Positions 1-5,281 of a DNA stretch of 5,281 nt are shown here, piece after piece. The translations under genes and the position numbers were made by a program. This DNA comes from Bacteroidales bacterium (GTDB lineage: Bacteria; Bacteroidota; Bacteroidia; Bacteroidales; VadinHA17), in the NCBI GenBank assembly GCA_016936695.1, contig JAFGXK010000034.1, forward strand, positions 1 through 5,281. The letters are read 5' to 3'. The notes below the pieces were generated by a model. The model was not told the DNA's origin. It ran no database searches and saw only the letters and a program-made list of their open reading frames with translations. Each line of letters starts with the position of its first letter. Position 1 is the stretch's first letter.

Positions 1-498
1 ATACTTCTGACCGATTCGGAAGAGATCACTGAAAAGGTGCTGGCCGAAACCCGGAGGCAGGCGATGCTGCTTCCAAGAAAGGAAATTGCCCTGAGAGCCC
101 TTGAAAACAGCCTTTCAATTCTTTTCAGTTCGATTGATGAATGCATTGAGTTCAGCAATCTTTATGCCCCCGAACACCTTATAATATCTGCCTCCGATCC
201 TGACAGACTGGCCGGAAAGGTCACCTCTGCCGGTTCGGTGTTCCTTGGAAAATACAGCTGCGAGAGTGCTGGTGATTATGCATCAGGCACTAATCACACA
301 TTGCCGACGGCAGGAAACGCAAGAAGCTATGGCGGAGTATCGGCCGAATCGTTTGTGAAAAAAATAACATTCCAGAAAATCGATCCGGAAGGTATCCGGA
401 ATCTGGGACCGGTGATTGAAAAGATGGCAGAAGCAGAACAGTTAAAGGGACATGCAAATGCAGTGACAATAAGACTCAAATCTCTTGAAAATGATTGA
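1..498 (+). CDS. hisD: Histidinol dehydrogenase, C-terminal part (5' end cut by window)
   Basis: HisD is a zinc enzyme that oxidises L-histidinol to L-histidine in two NAD-dependent steps in the cytoplasm, the end of the pathway. The frame is open from base 1 and gives 165 residues before TGA. The GTG at 37 is internal, because family sequence (ILLTDSEE) already precedes it. Visible motifs are YAPEHL (residues 55-60 of the fragment; E58 and H59 match the E. coli catalytic pair E326/H327), GDYASGTNHTLPT (91-103; D92 matches zinc ligand D360, H99 matches H367) and LKGHANAV (148-155; H151 matches zinc ligand H419). The offset to E. coli numbering is a constant 268, so about 268 N-terminal residues lie upstream and this part has no indel relative to E. 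coli across these sites. The visible catalytic residues are intact. Its end overlaps the hisC start by 8 bases. Identification is very secure. Confidence 0.97.
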   Translation: MLLTDSEEITEKVLAETRRQAMLLPRKEIALRALENSLSILFSSIDECIEFSNLYAPEHLIISASDPDRLAGKVTSAGSVFLGKYSCESAGDYASGTNHTLPTAGNARSYGGVSAESFVKKITFQKIDPEGIRNLGPVIEKMAEAEQLKGHANAVTIRLKSLEND

Positions 499-1522
499 TA
501 TCGATAACCTTGTAAGGGAAAATGTGAAGACCCTCATCCCCTATTCATGCGCCAGAAATGAATTCACGGGGAGTGACGGAACCTTTCTCGATGCAAATGA
601 GAATCCCTTCGGAAGCCTCAACAGGTATCCCGACCCTTACCAGAGAAAGCTGAAGGAAGGCATAAGCAGGATAAAAAACGTGCCTGAGAATTCAATCTTT
701 CTCGGAAACGGCAGTGATGAAATAATTGATCTGTGCTTCAGGATATTCTGCAAACCGGGATCCGACAGCGTGCTGACCTTCTCACCCACTTACGGAATGT
801 ACGAAGTGGCTGCGGCAATAAATGATGTACGACTGGTTACGGTTCCGCTTAACGATGATTTCCAGATCGATACAGGAAAAACCATGAAGGCTCTTAAGGA
901 TCCGTCGCTCAAGCTGGTGATCATCTGTTCACCCAACAATCCGACAGGAAATTCAATGAGAGCTGAGGATATCGAAATTATAATACGGAATTTCAGAGGG
1001 ATAGTCCTGATTGATGAGGCTTACGGCGATTTTTCAAAGCAGAAGTCTTTCAGAAACATGATAAACACCTGTCTTAACCTGATCGTTATGCAGACATTCA
1101 GCAAGGCCATGGGAATGGCGGCAGCCAGGATCGGTATGGCGTTCATGAACCCTGCACTGGTTGGATATTTCAATAAAATAAAGCCGCCATACAATATCAG
1201 TACTATAAATCAGGTTGCCGCAGTAAAATGCCTTTCACGCTTTGAAATGGTAAATACCAGGATCAGGCTTATTCTAAAAGAAAGGGAACGGCTTGCTCAG
1301 GCTCTTGAAAAAATCACTATCATTGAAAAGGTGTTTCCTTCCGATTCCAATTTCCTTCTTGTAAGGACAGGTAACGCCGACAAGGTTTATTCGGAACTGA
1401 TAGACAATAACATAATTGTAAGGAACAGGAATCGTATTATCCCGGGATGCATCAGGATAACCGTGGGCACAAAAAAAGAAAATGACAGGCTTCTGAGTGC
1501 CCTGAGAAAAATCAGCATATGA
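491..1522 (+). CDS. hisC: Histidinol-phosphate aminotransferase
   Basis: HisC is a PLP-dependent fold-type I aminotransferase that moves an amino group from glutamate to imidazole acetol phosphate, giving histidinol phosphate. From the ATG at 491 the protein has 343 residues, slightly shorter than the family's usual 350-360. Motifs in order are LDANENPFG (33-41), YPDP (46-49), GNGSDE (72-77), SPNNPTG (147-153; N150 contacts the cofactor), IDEAYGDF (174-181; D175, Y178), TFSKAMGMAAARIG (202-215; Schiff-base lysine K205, phosphate-binding R213) and IRITVGT (321-327; R322 binds the substrate). All key residues are present. The SKAxGxAxxR segment reads AAAR where AGIR or AGLR is commoner. A TTG at 485 would add two residues (MK), but the ATG is preferred; no clear Shine-Dalgarno precedes either. 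The gene overlaps hisD by 8 bases and hisB by 4, indicating coupled translation in the operon. Confidence 0.97.
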   Translation: MIDIDNLVRENVKTLIPYSCARNEFTGSDGTFLDANENPFGSLNRYPDPYQRKLKEGISRIKNVPENSIFLGNGSDEIIDLCFRIFCKPGSDSVLTFSPTYGMYEVAAAINDVRLVTVPLNDDFQIDTGKTMKALKDPSLKLVIICSPNNPTGNSMRAEDIEIIIRNFRGIVLIDEAYGDFSKQKSFRNMINTCLNLIVMQTFSKAMGMAAARIGMAFMNPALVGYFNKIKPPYNISTINQVAAVKCLSRFEMVNTRIRLILKERERLAQALEKITIIEKVFPSDSNFLLVRTGNADKVYSELIDNNIIVRNRNRIIPGCIRITVGTKKENDRLLSALRKISI

Positions 1523-2607
1523 AGAAAACATTGTTTATCGACAGGGACAGCACTATATTGGCGGAGCCTGCCAACGGGCTTGCTGACAGCCTGGAGGATT
1601 TCAGGTTTCTTCCCGGGGCAATCTCCTGCCTGTCAATGATTGTTAAGGAGACAGACTACGAACTTGTTATGGTTACGAACCAGGACGGACTCGGAACCAA
1701 AGCCTTTCCGGAAGAAATGTTCTGGCCTTCCCACAACAAGATGCTTCAGATACTGAAAGATGAGGGTGTCGTCTTTGCAGAAGTATTCATCGACCGGACC
1801 TGGCCCGAAGAAAAAGCCCCCACAAGAAAACCCGGAACAGCAATGCTTGCTAAATATCTGGCCAAGGGAATCGATCTGGCATCCTCCTTCGTCATTGGAG
1901 ACAGGGTCACCGATCTTCAGCTGGCGCAAAACCTTGGATGCGGTGCCATATTTTTCAACGAAAAACCCGATCCGCTTGCCCTTTACAATACAACCGACTG
2001 GAATGATATCTATAATTTTCTGAAATCCCGGCCCCGGCTTGCAACAGTCACCCGAGTAACGAAGGAGACATCGATCGAACTTCAGATTAATCTTGACGGT
2101 TCGGGGAAATGCAATGTCAATACCGGCATAGGCTTTTTTGATCACATGCTTGAGCAGATACCCAGGCACGGAGGCTTCGATATTACGCTGAGGGCTAAGG
2201 GAGACCTTAACGTTGACCAGCACCATACCATAGAAGATGTCGCAATTGCTTTGGGGGAAGGAATTCTGTCGGCCCTTGGAAGCAAGAAGGGAATCGAAAG
2301 ATACGGTTATCTTCTTCCTATGGACGACTCTCTGGCGCAAACTGCTATAGATTTTGGCGGCCGCCCCTGGTTCAACTGGGATGTTCCCCTAACAGGACCT
2401 GCAGTGGGCGGCGTACCCTCGGAAATGTTTTTTCATTTCTTCAAGTCGTTCAGCGACAGTGCAAAGTGCAACCTGAATATCATCGCAAGCGGCGACAATG
2501 ATCACCACAAGGTGGAGGCTGTTTTCAAATCATTTGCCAGGGCAGTGAAGTCTGCGGTCAAAAAGACAGGAAGCTTTGATCTGCCATCAACCAAGGGAAC
2601 CCTATGA
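1519..2607 (+). CDS. hisB: Bifunctional histidinol-phosphatase / imidazoleglycerol-phosphate dehydratase
   Basis: This 362-residue fusion catalyses two non-consecutive steps: dehydration of imidazole glycerol phosphate (C-terminal domain) and dephosphorylation of histidinol phosphate (N-terminal HAD domain). The HAD part (about 1-168) shows motif I DRDST (D8 nucleophile, D10), TNQDGLGT (53-60), RKP with K104, and GDRVTD (127-132). The loop that carries zinc cysteines in E. coli HisB reads IDRTWPEEKAPT (91-102) with no cysteine or histidine, a form I recall from Bacteroidota. Motif I has S11 where glycine is usual. The IGPD part (about 173-362) has FFDHMLEQI (206-214), DQHHTIED (233-240), LPMDDSLA (266-273) and DHHKVE (328-333), supplying the His/Glu ligands of the two manganese sites, and ends in LPSTKGTL. 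Length matches the E. coli-type fusion (about 355). The ATG overlaps the hisC stop (ATGA), and the stop overlaps hisH the same way. Long ORFs in other frames here are shadows. Confidence 0.97.
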   Translation: MKKTLFIDRDSTILAEPANGLADSLEDFRFLPGAISCLSMIVKETDYELVMVTNQDGLGTKAFPEEMFWPSHNKMLQILKDEGVVFAEVFIDRTWPEEKAPTRKPGTAMLAKYLAKGIDLASSFVIGDRVTDLQLAQNLGCGAIFFNEKPDPLALYNTTDWNDIYNFLKSRPRLATVTRVTKETSIELQINLDGSGKCNVNTGIGFFDHMLEQIPRHGGFDITLRAKGDLNVDQHHTIEDVAIALGEGILSALGSKKGIERYGYLLPMDDSLAQTAIDFGGRPWFNWDVPLTGPAVGGVPSEMFFHFFKSFSDSAKCNLNIIASGDNDHHKVEAVFKSFARAVKSAVKKTGSFDLPSTKGTL

Positions 2608-3182
2608 TAGCTCTTCTTAAATACAATGCCGGGAACATACAGTCGGTACAGAATGCACTGACCCACCTGGGATATGATTCAATCGTGACCGACGATAAGG
2701 AGGAACTTCTTGCCGCCGAAAAGGTCATCATTCCCGGTGTAGGTCAGGCGCAAAGTGCCATGAAGTACCTGGCAGAGAGAGAACTCGACAAACTCATTCT
2801 GTCGCTCAGGCAGCCGGTTCTTGGAATCTGCCTGGGACTCCATCTGATGTGCCACTGGTCGGATGAAGGATCTGTAAAATGCCTCGGAATCTTTGATGCA
2901 GCGGTGAAAAAATTTCCGCCTTTTGACAAAGTGCCTCACATGGGCTGGAACAATTTCTCGGCGCTGAAAGGAACACTGTTCAGGGGTGTGACTGCCGGTG
3001 AAGATGTTTATTATGTCCACAGTTATTATGCCGAAATTTCGGATTACACCCTTGCCATATGCGACTACGTTCTGCCCTTCAGCGCAGCAATGCACAGGGA
3101 TAATTTTTATGCCGTCCAGTTCCACCCCGAAAAATCGGCGGATACCGGGTCAAGTATACTAAGAAATTTCCTTGAGCTATGA
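2604..3182 (+). CDS. hisH: Imidazole glycerol phosphate synthase, glutamine amidotransferase subunit
   Basis: HisH is the class I glutaminase half of IGP synthase. It releases ammonia from glutamine and passes it through the HisF barrel. The protein has 192 residues, within the usual 190-210. Motifs in order are KYNAGNIQSV (6-15), PGVG (44-47, oxyanion strand region), GICLGLHLM (74-82, nucleophile C76), PHMGWN (111-116, HisF-contact and oxyanion neighbourhood), YYVHSYY (136-142) and VQFHPEKS (171-178, with H174 and E176). The Cys-His-Glu triad is therefore complete. One oddity is H80: this position, four after the nucleophile, is normally the glutamine of the GxCxGxQ motif (Q88 in T. maritima HisH). 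The codon is CAT, one base from CAA or CAG only at the third position. A weak purine run (AAGGGA) ends about five bases before the ATG, the nearest thing to a Shine-Dalgarno in the operon. Both ends overlap their neighbours by ATGA. Confidence 0.96.
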   Translation: MIALLKYNAGNIQSVQNALTHLGYDSIVTDDKEELLAAEKVIIPGVGQAQSAMKYLAERELDKLILSLRQPVLGICLGLHLMCHWSDEGSVKCLGIFDAAVKKFPPFDKVPHMGWNNFSALKGTLFRGVTAGEDVYYVHSYYAEISDYTLAICDYVLPFSAAMHRDNFYAVQFHPEKSADTGSSILRNFLEL

Positions 3183-3892
3183 GGATTATAGTTGCTCTGG
3201 ATATTATGGGTGGCAAGTGTGTAAGGCTTTCAAAGGGAGACTTCTCGACCAAAAAGGTTTACAGCAGCGATCCGCTTGAAGTGGCCCGCCAGGTAGAGGA
3301 TCATGGTATTGAATATATTCATCTTGTCGACCTCGACGGAGCCCGGAACAAGCGCATCACCAACCTCGGAATTCTTGAAAAGATAGCAACGGAAACCTCC
3401 CTTAAAATAGATTTCGGTGGAGGCATCCGTTCCTCGCACGACCTGCAGAATGCTTTCAACAGCGGTGCAATCCAGGTTACATGCGGGAGCATATCGGTGA
3501 CCGACAGGCCGCTGGTGCTTGAATGGCTCAGGGAATGGGGTGAAGACAAAATAATCCTCGGAGCTGATTCAGCTAACCGGAATATTACCACCGAGGGGTG
3601 GACTGAGAATTCCGGTTCGGATATCATTGATTTCATAACCTGGTACAGGGAAAGGGGATTTAAATATGCAATCTGCACTGATATCGACAAGGATGGCATG
3701 TTGCAGGGGCCATCAACTGACCTGTACCGCGAGATTCTCGGGATACCCGGACTTAACCTGATTGCCAGCGGAGGAATAAGCTCCGTGGGTGACCTCGAAA
3801 CACTGTCTGCTATCGGCTGCGAGGGAGCCATTGTGGGCAAGGCGCTTTACGAAGGAATTCTTGACCTTAAAGATATTGCCCGCTTATGCTGA
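3179..3892 (+). CDS. hisA: ProFAR isomerase: phosphoribosylformimino-5-aminoimidazole carboxamide ribotide isomerase
   Basis: HisA is a (beta/alpha)8-barrel that carries out the Amadori rearrangement of ProFAR to PRFAR, the substrate of HisF. The protein has 237 residues, normal for the family. Visible sites are VALDIMGGKCVRL (5-17, catalytic D8), HLVDLDGA (48-55), FGGGIR (79-84, phosphate loop of the first half), ILGAD (126-130, D130 matching catalytic D127 of T. maritima), CTDIDKDGMLQGP (166-178; T167 matches T164), ASGGISS (196-202) and IVGKALYEG (218-226), the second phosphate site. The DLDG and GKALYEG motifs separate it from its paralogue HisF. Two N-terminal positions differ from the commoner PAxDxxxGKCVRL pattern: V5 instead of proline and G11 instead of the aspartate I recall in related Bacteroidota. 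The catalytic residues are intact, so activity is expected. It starts on the hisH stop (ATGA) and overlaps hisF by 7 bases. Confidence 0.96.
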   Translation: MRIIVALDIMGGKCVRLSKGDFSTKKVYSSDPLEVARQVEDHGIEYIHLVDLDGARNKRITNLGILEKIATETSLKIDFGGGIRSSHDLQNAFNSGAIQVTCGSISVTDRPLVLEWLREWGEDKIILGADSANRNITTEGWTENSGSDIIDFITWYRERGFKYAICTDIDKDGMLQGPSTDLYREILGIPGLNLIASGGISSVGDLETLSAIGCEGAIVGKALYEGILDLKDIARLC

Positions 3893-4641
3893 AGAAAAGA
3901 ATAATACCGTGTCTCGACATAAAGGAAGGACGCACTGTAAAGGGAGTTAATTTCGTGGATATACGTGATGCCGGCGATCCTGTGGAACTGGCAAAAAAAT
4001 ATGTAGAACAACGTGCCGATGAACTTGTGTTCCTCGATATCACTGCCACAATCGAGAAAAGAAAAACCTTTGCGGAACTTGTCGGGAAGATAGCAGCTGA
4101 GATCAACCTGCCCTTCACCGTCGGCGGGGGCATATCAACAATTGAAGATGCCGCCCTGCTTATAAGCGCCGGAGCCGATAAGGTCAGCATAAACACCTCT
4201 GCTTTCAAAAATCCGGGTCTGATAACGGAGATCGCCAGAAGGTTCGGAAGCCAGTGTGTTGTGGTAGCAATTGATGCCAGATTCACCGGCAGTGACTGGA
4301 TGGTTTACATTGAAGCCGGGAACACTCTCACCCCCATAAGGGCAGTTGACTGGGCCAAATGGGCTGAAAAACAGGGTGCAGGGGAAATACTGCTCACATC
4401 AATGAATGCCGACGGCACAAAAGCCGGATTCTCGATAGAAGTGACAAGGGAGGTCAGCAAGAGCGTCAACATACCGGTCATTGCTTCGGGCGGAGCAGGG
4501 ACAATGGAACATTTCAGGGAGGTGTTTGTCAAAACAAACTGCAGCGCAGCATTGGCAGCAAGCATCTTCCACTATGGCGAGATACCAATACCCGAACTTA
4601 AGGAGTACCTTTCCGGTAAAGGAATAAATGTAAGACGATGA
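3886..4641 (+). CDS. hisF: Imidazole glycerol phosphate synthase, cyclase subunit
   Basis: HisF is the synthase half of IGP synthase. It takes ammonia from HisH and converts PRFAR to imidazole glycerol phosphate and AICAR. The protein has 251 residues and keeps T. maritima numbering without gaps through residue 183: catalytic D11 (RIIPCLDIKEG) and D130 (VVAIDARF), ammonia-gate residues R5, E46, K99 and E167, loop-1 residues K19, G20 and F23, and D51, N103, T104 and D176. Phosphate sites are VGGGIS (79-84) and ASGGAGTMEHF (200-210), followed by AALAASIFHYGE (221-232). Unusual positions are R43, where ADEL is usually preceded by glycine, and S183, where G-Y/F-D is usual (here GFS). The C-terminus (KGINVRR) is complete, so the following gap is not a lost tail. 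hisA lies between hisH and hisF although HisH and HisF form the complex; this is the common order. The start overlaps hisA by 7 bases. Confidence 0.97.
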   Translation: MLKKRIIPCLDIKEGRTVKGVNFVDIRDAGDPVELAKKYVEQRADELVFLDITATIEKRKTFAELVGKIAAEINLPFTVGGGISTIEDAALLISAGADKVSINTSAFKNPGLITEIARRFGSQCVVVAIDARFTGSDWMVYIEAGNTLTPIRAVDWAKWAEKQGAGEILLTSMNADGTKAGFSIEVTREVSKSVNIPVIASGGAGTMEHFREVFVKTNCSAALAASIFHYGEIPIPELKEYLSGKGINVRR

Positions 4642-4703
4642 ATCTTGGGCAGCTGCACTCATCCAAATGCAGGTTGGGAACTGAAATGAAAAGAACCGCG
4701 TAA
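4638..4703 (+). CDS. Possible 21-residue translated micro-ORF between hisF and hisIE
   Basis: An ATG at 4638 overlaps the hisF TGA as ATGA, the same junction used at hisC/hisB, hisB/hisH and hisH/hisA. It opens 21 codons ending at TAA 4701-4703, eleven bases before the hisIE start. The peptide starts MNLGQLHSSK and ends TEMKRTA. It has no hydrophobic segment, signal peptide or family motif that I recognise. Ribosomes finishing hisF could restart here and be delivered close to hisIE, so its role, if any, may be to bridge the gap rather than to make a useful peptide. It could equally be chance: ATGA arises easily and the ORF is very short. No Shine-Dalgarno is evident. Confidence 0.2.
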   Translation: MNLGQLHSSKCRLGTEMKRTA

Positions 4704-4714
4704 GAATTATTCAT
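4642..4714. other. Only intergenic gap in the operon (hisF-hisIE, 73 bases)
   Basis: This is the one junction where consecutive his genes do not overlap. I see no Bacteroidota-type promoter (no TTTG paired with TAnnTTTG), no GC-rich hairpin followed by a T run, and no clear Shine-Dalgarno before the hisIE ATG. It holds a short perfect palindrome (GCAGCTGC, 4649-4656), too short to call a regulatory site. An in-frame TGA at 4682 prevents any long N-terminal extension of hisIE. Most of the gap is covered by the possible micro-ORF. Confidence 0.6.
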
Positions 4715-5281
4715 ATGATAAACATTGACTTCAAAAAAGGGGACGGACTTGTTCCGGCAATAATACAGGACAACAATACACTTCAGGTGCTTATGGTAGG
4801 TTATATGAATGAAGAGGCCTATGATAAGACCATTAGGGAAGGCAAGGTCACTTTTTTCAGCCGCAGTAAGAACCGGTTATGGACGAAGGGAGAGACATCT
4901 GGCAACTTCCTTACTGTTAAAGAAATAACAACAGACTGCGACAATGACGCCTTGCTTGTCATGGTCGACCCGGCAGGACCTGTCTGTCACACCGGACGTA
5001 AATCGTGCTTTGGCGAGGAGGTTTCAAAAGGCTTTGTCTACCGCCTTGAAGATATAATCATTAAACGAATTAATGGCAATGCAGAAGGCTCCTACACAAA
5101 CAAACTCTTCAAAAAAGGGATCAATAAAATAGCTCAGAAAGTGGGTGAAGAGGCTGTTGAACTTGTGATTGAAAGTAAAGACGATAATAAAGAAAAATTT
5201 TTAAGCGAAGCTGCTGATCTGCTTTACCACTATCTCGTCTTGTTACAAACAAAGAATTATAAACTTCAGGATGTTATAAAT
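4715..5281 (+). CDS. hisI: Bifunctional phosphoribosyl-AMP cyclohydrolase / phosphoribosyl-ATP pyrophosphohydrolase (3' end cut by window)
   Basis: This fused HisIE catalyses the second and third pathway steps: the HisE part removes pyrophosphate from PR-ATP, and the HisI part opens the purine ring of PR-AMP. From ATG 4715 the frame stays open to the last base, giving 189 residues; the family is about 200, so only a short tail is missing. The HisI domain (about 1-117) shows FFSRS (47-51), LWTKGETSGN (55-64), DCDNDALL (74-81) and GPVCHTGRKSCF (88-99). C75, C91 and C98 match the zinc cysteines, and D74, D76 and D78 the magnesium aspartates. The HisE domain (about 125 onward) has YTNKLFKKG (127-135), KVGEEAVELVIES (142-154; E145, E146 and E149 are metal-binding candidates) and EAADLLYHYLVLL (165-177; E165, D168). 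The start gives the normal HisI N-terminus. The last 120 bases are noticeably AT-rich. Also called hisIE. Confidence 0.95.
   Translation, partial: MINIDFKKGDGLVPAIIQDNNTLQVLMVGYMNEEAYDKTIREGKVTFFSRSKNRLWTKGETSGNFLTVKEITTDCDNDALLVMVDPAGPVCHTGRKSCFGEEVSKGFVYRLEDIIIKRINGNAEGSYTNKLFKKGINKIAQKVGEEAVELVIESKDDNKEKFLSEAADLLYHYLVLLQTKNYKLQDVIN

Noticed and set aside
37..39. GTG as the start of a short hisD-like protein
   Set aside because: The frame is open upstream to base 1 with family sequence, so this is the tail of a full hisD cut by the window.
1515..1521. CATATG at the hisB start, also seen at hisIE (4713-4718), as a shared motif
   Set aside because: It occurs by chance from A/T-rich sequence before ATG, is absent at the other starts, and also occurs inside hisH near 3056.
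1760..2023. An 87-codon plus-strand frame inside hisB
   Set aside because: It is an out-of-frame reading of the conserved HAD domain with low-complexity content and no homology that I recognise.
1633..2340. A 235-codon open frame on the minus strand across hisB
   Set aside because: It lies wholly opposite the highly conserved hisB, shows no recognisable domain and has a cysteine/phenylalanine-rich composition typical of an antisense shadow.
3319..3840. A 173-codon minus-strand frame across hisA, and a similar 139-codon one across hisF (3867-4286)
   Set aside because: Both are serine/proline-rich antisense readings of conserved barrel genes, with no motif and no upstream signal.
4657..4679. 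Possible hairpin or terminator in the hisF-hisIE gap (TCCAA paired with TTGGGA)
   Set aside because: The stem is only about five pairs with a bulge, and no T run follows, so it is not a credible terminator.
4642..4714. Internal promoter or histidine attenuator before hisIE
   Set aside because: There is no Bacteroidota promoter pair, no histidine-codon run and no alternative stem structure.

Overview
This window is one strand-uniform stretch of a histidine biosynthesis operon. All seven recognisable genes read left to right in the order hisD (3' part only) - hisC - hisB - hisH - hisA - hisF - hisIE (5' part only). Together they cover the pathway from phosphoribosyl-ATP onward, except for hisG, which lies outside the window. 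The two cut genes at the edges show that the operon extends both ways, so neither its promoter nor its terminator is visible.

The gene order, the fused HisB (histidinol-phosphatase plus IGP dehydratase) and the fused HisIE suggest a member of Bacteroidota, perhaps a Bacteroidales or Marinilabiliales-like lineage. Supporting signs are the HisB phosphatase loop without zinc cysteines, the KYNAGN start of HisH, and the near absence of Shine-Dalgarno sequences before starts. This placement is inferred from remembered family sequences, not from a search. Base composition is moderate, falling to about 30% G+C in the last 120 bases.

Layout: hisD ends at 498 and overlaps hisC by 8 bases. hisC/hisB, hisB/hisH and hisH/hisA each overlap by 4 bases (ATGA), and hisA/hisF by 7. 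The only break is a 73-base gap (4642-4714) between hisF and hisIE. That gap contains a 21-codon ORF whose ATG overlaps the hisF stop in the same ATGA manner.

How the genes work together: HisIE (PRA-CH hydrolase and PR-ATP pyrophosphohydrolase) and HisA make PRFAR. The HisH-HisF glutamine amidotransferase/cyclase converts PRFAR to imidazole glycerol phosphate (IGP) and AICAR. The C-terminal part of HisB dehydrates IGP, HisC transaminates the product, the N-terminal part of HisB removes phosphate, and HisD oxidises histidinol to histidine.

I see no mobile element, CRISPR array, RNA gene or new multi-gene system. The points worth a second look are small: the coupled micro-ORF, and several substitutions at usually conserved positions in HisH, HisF, HisA and HisB.
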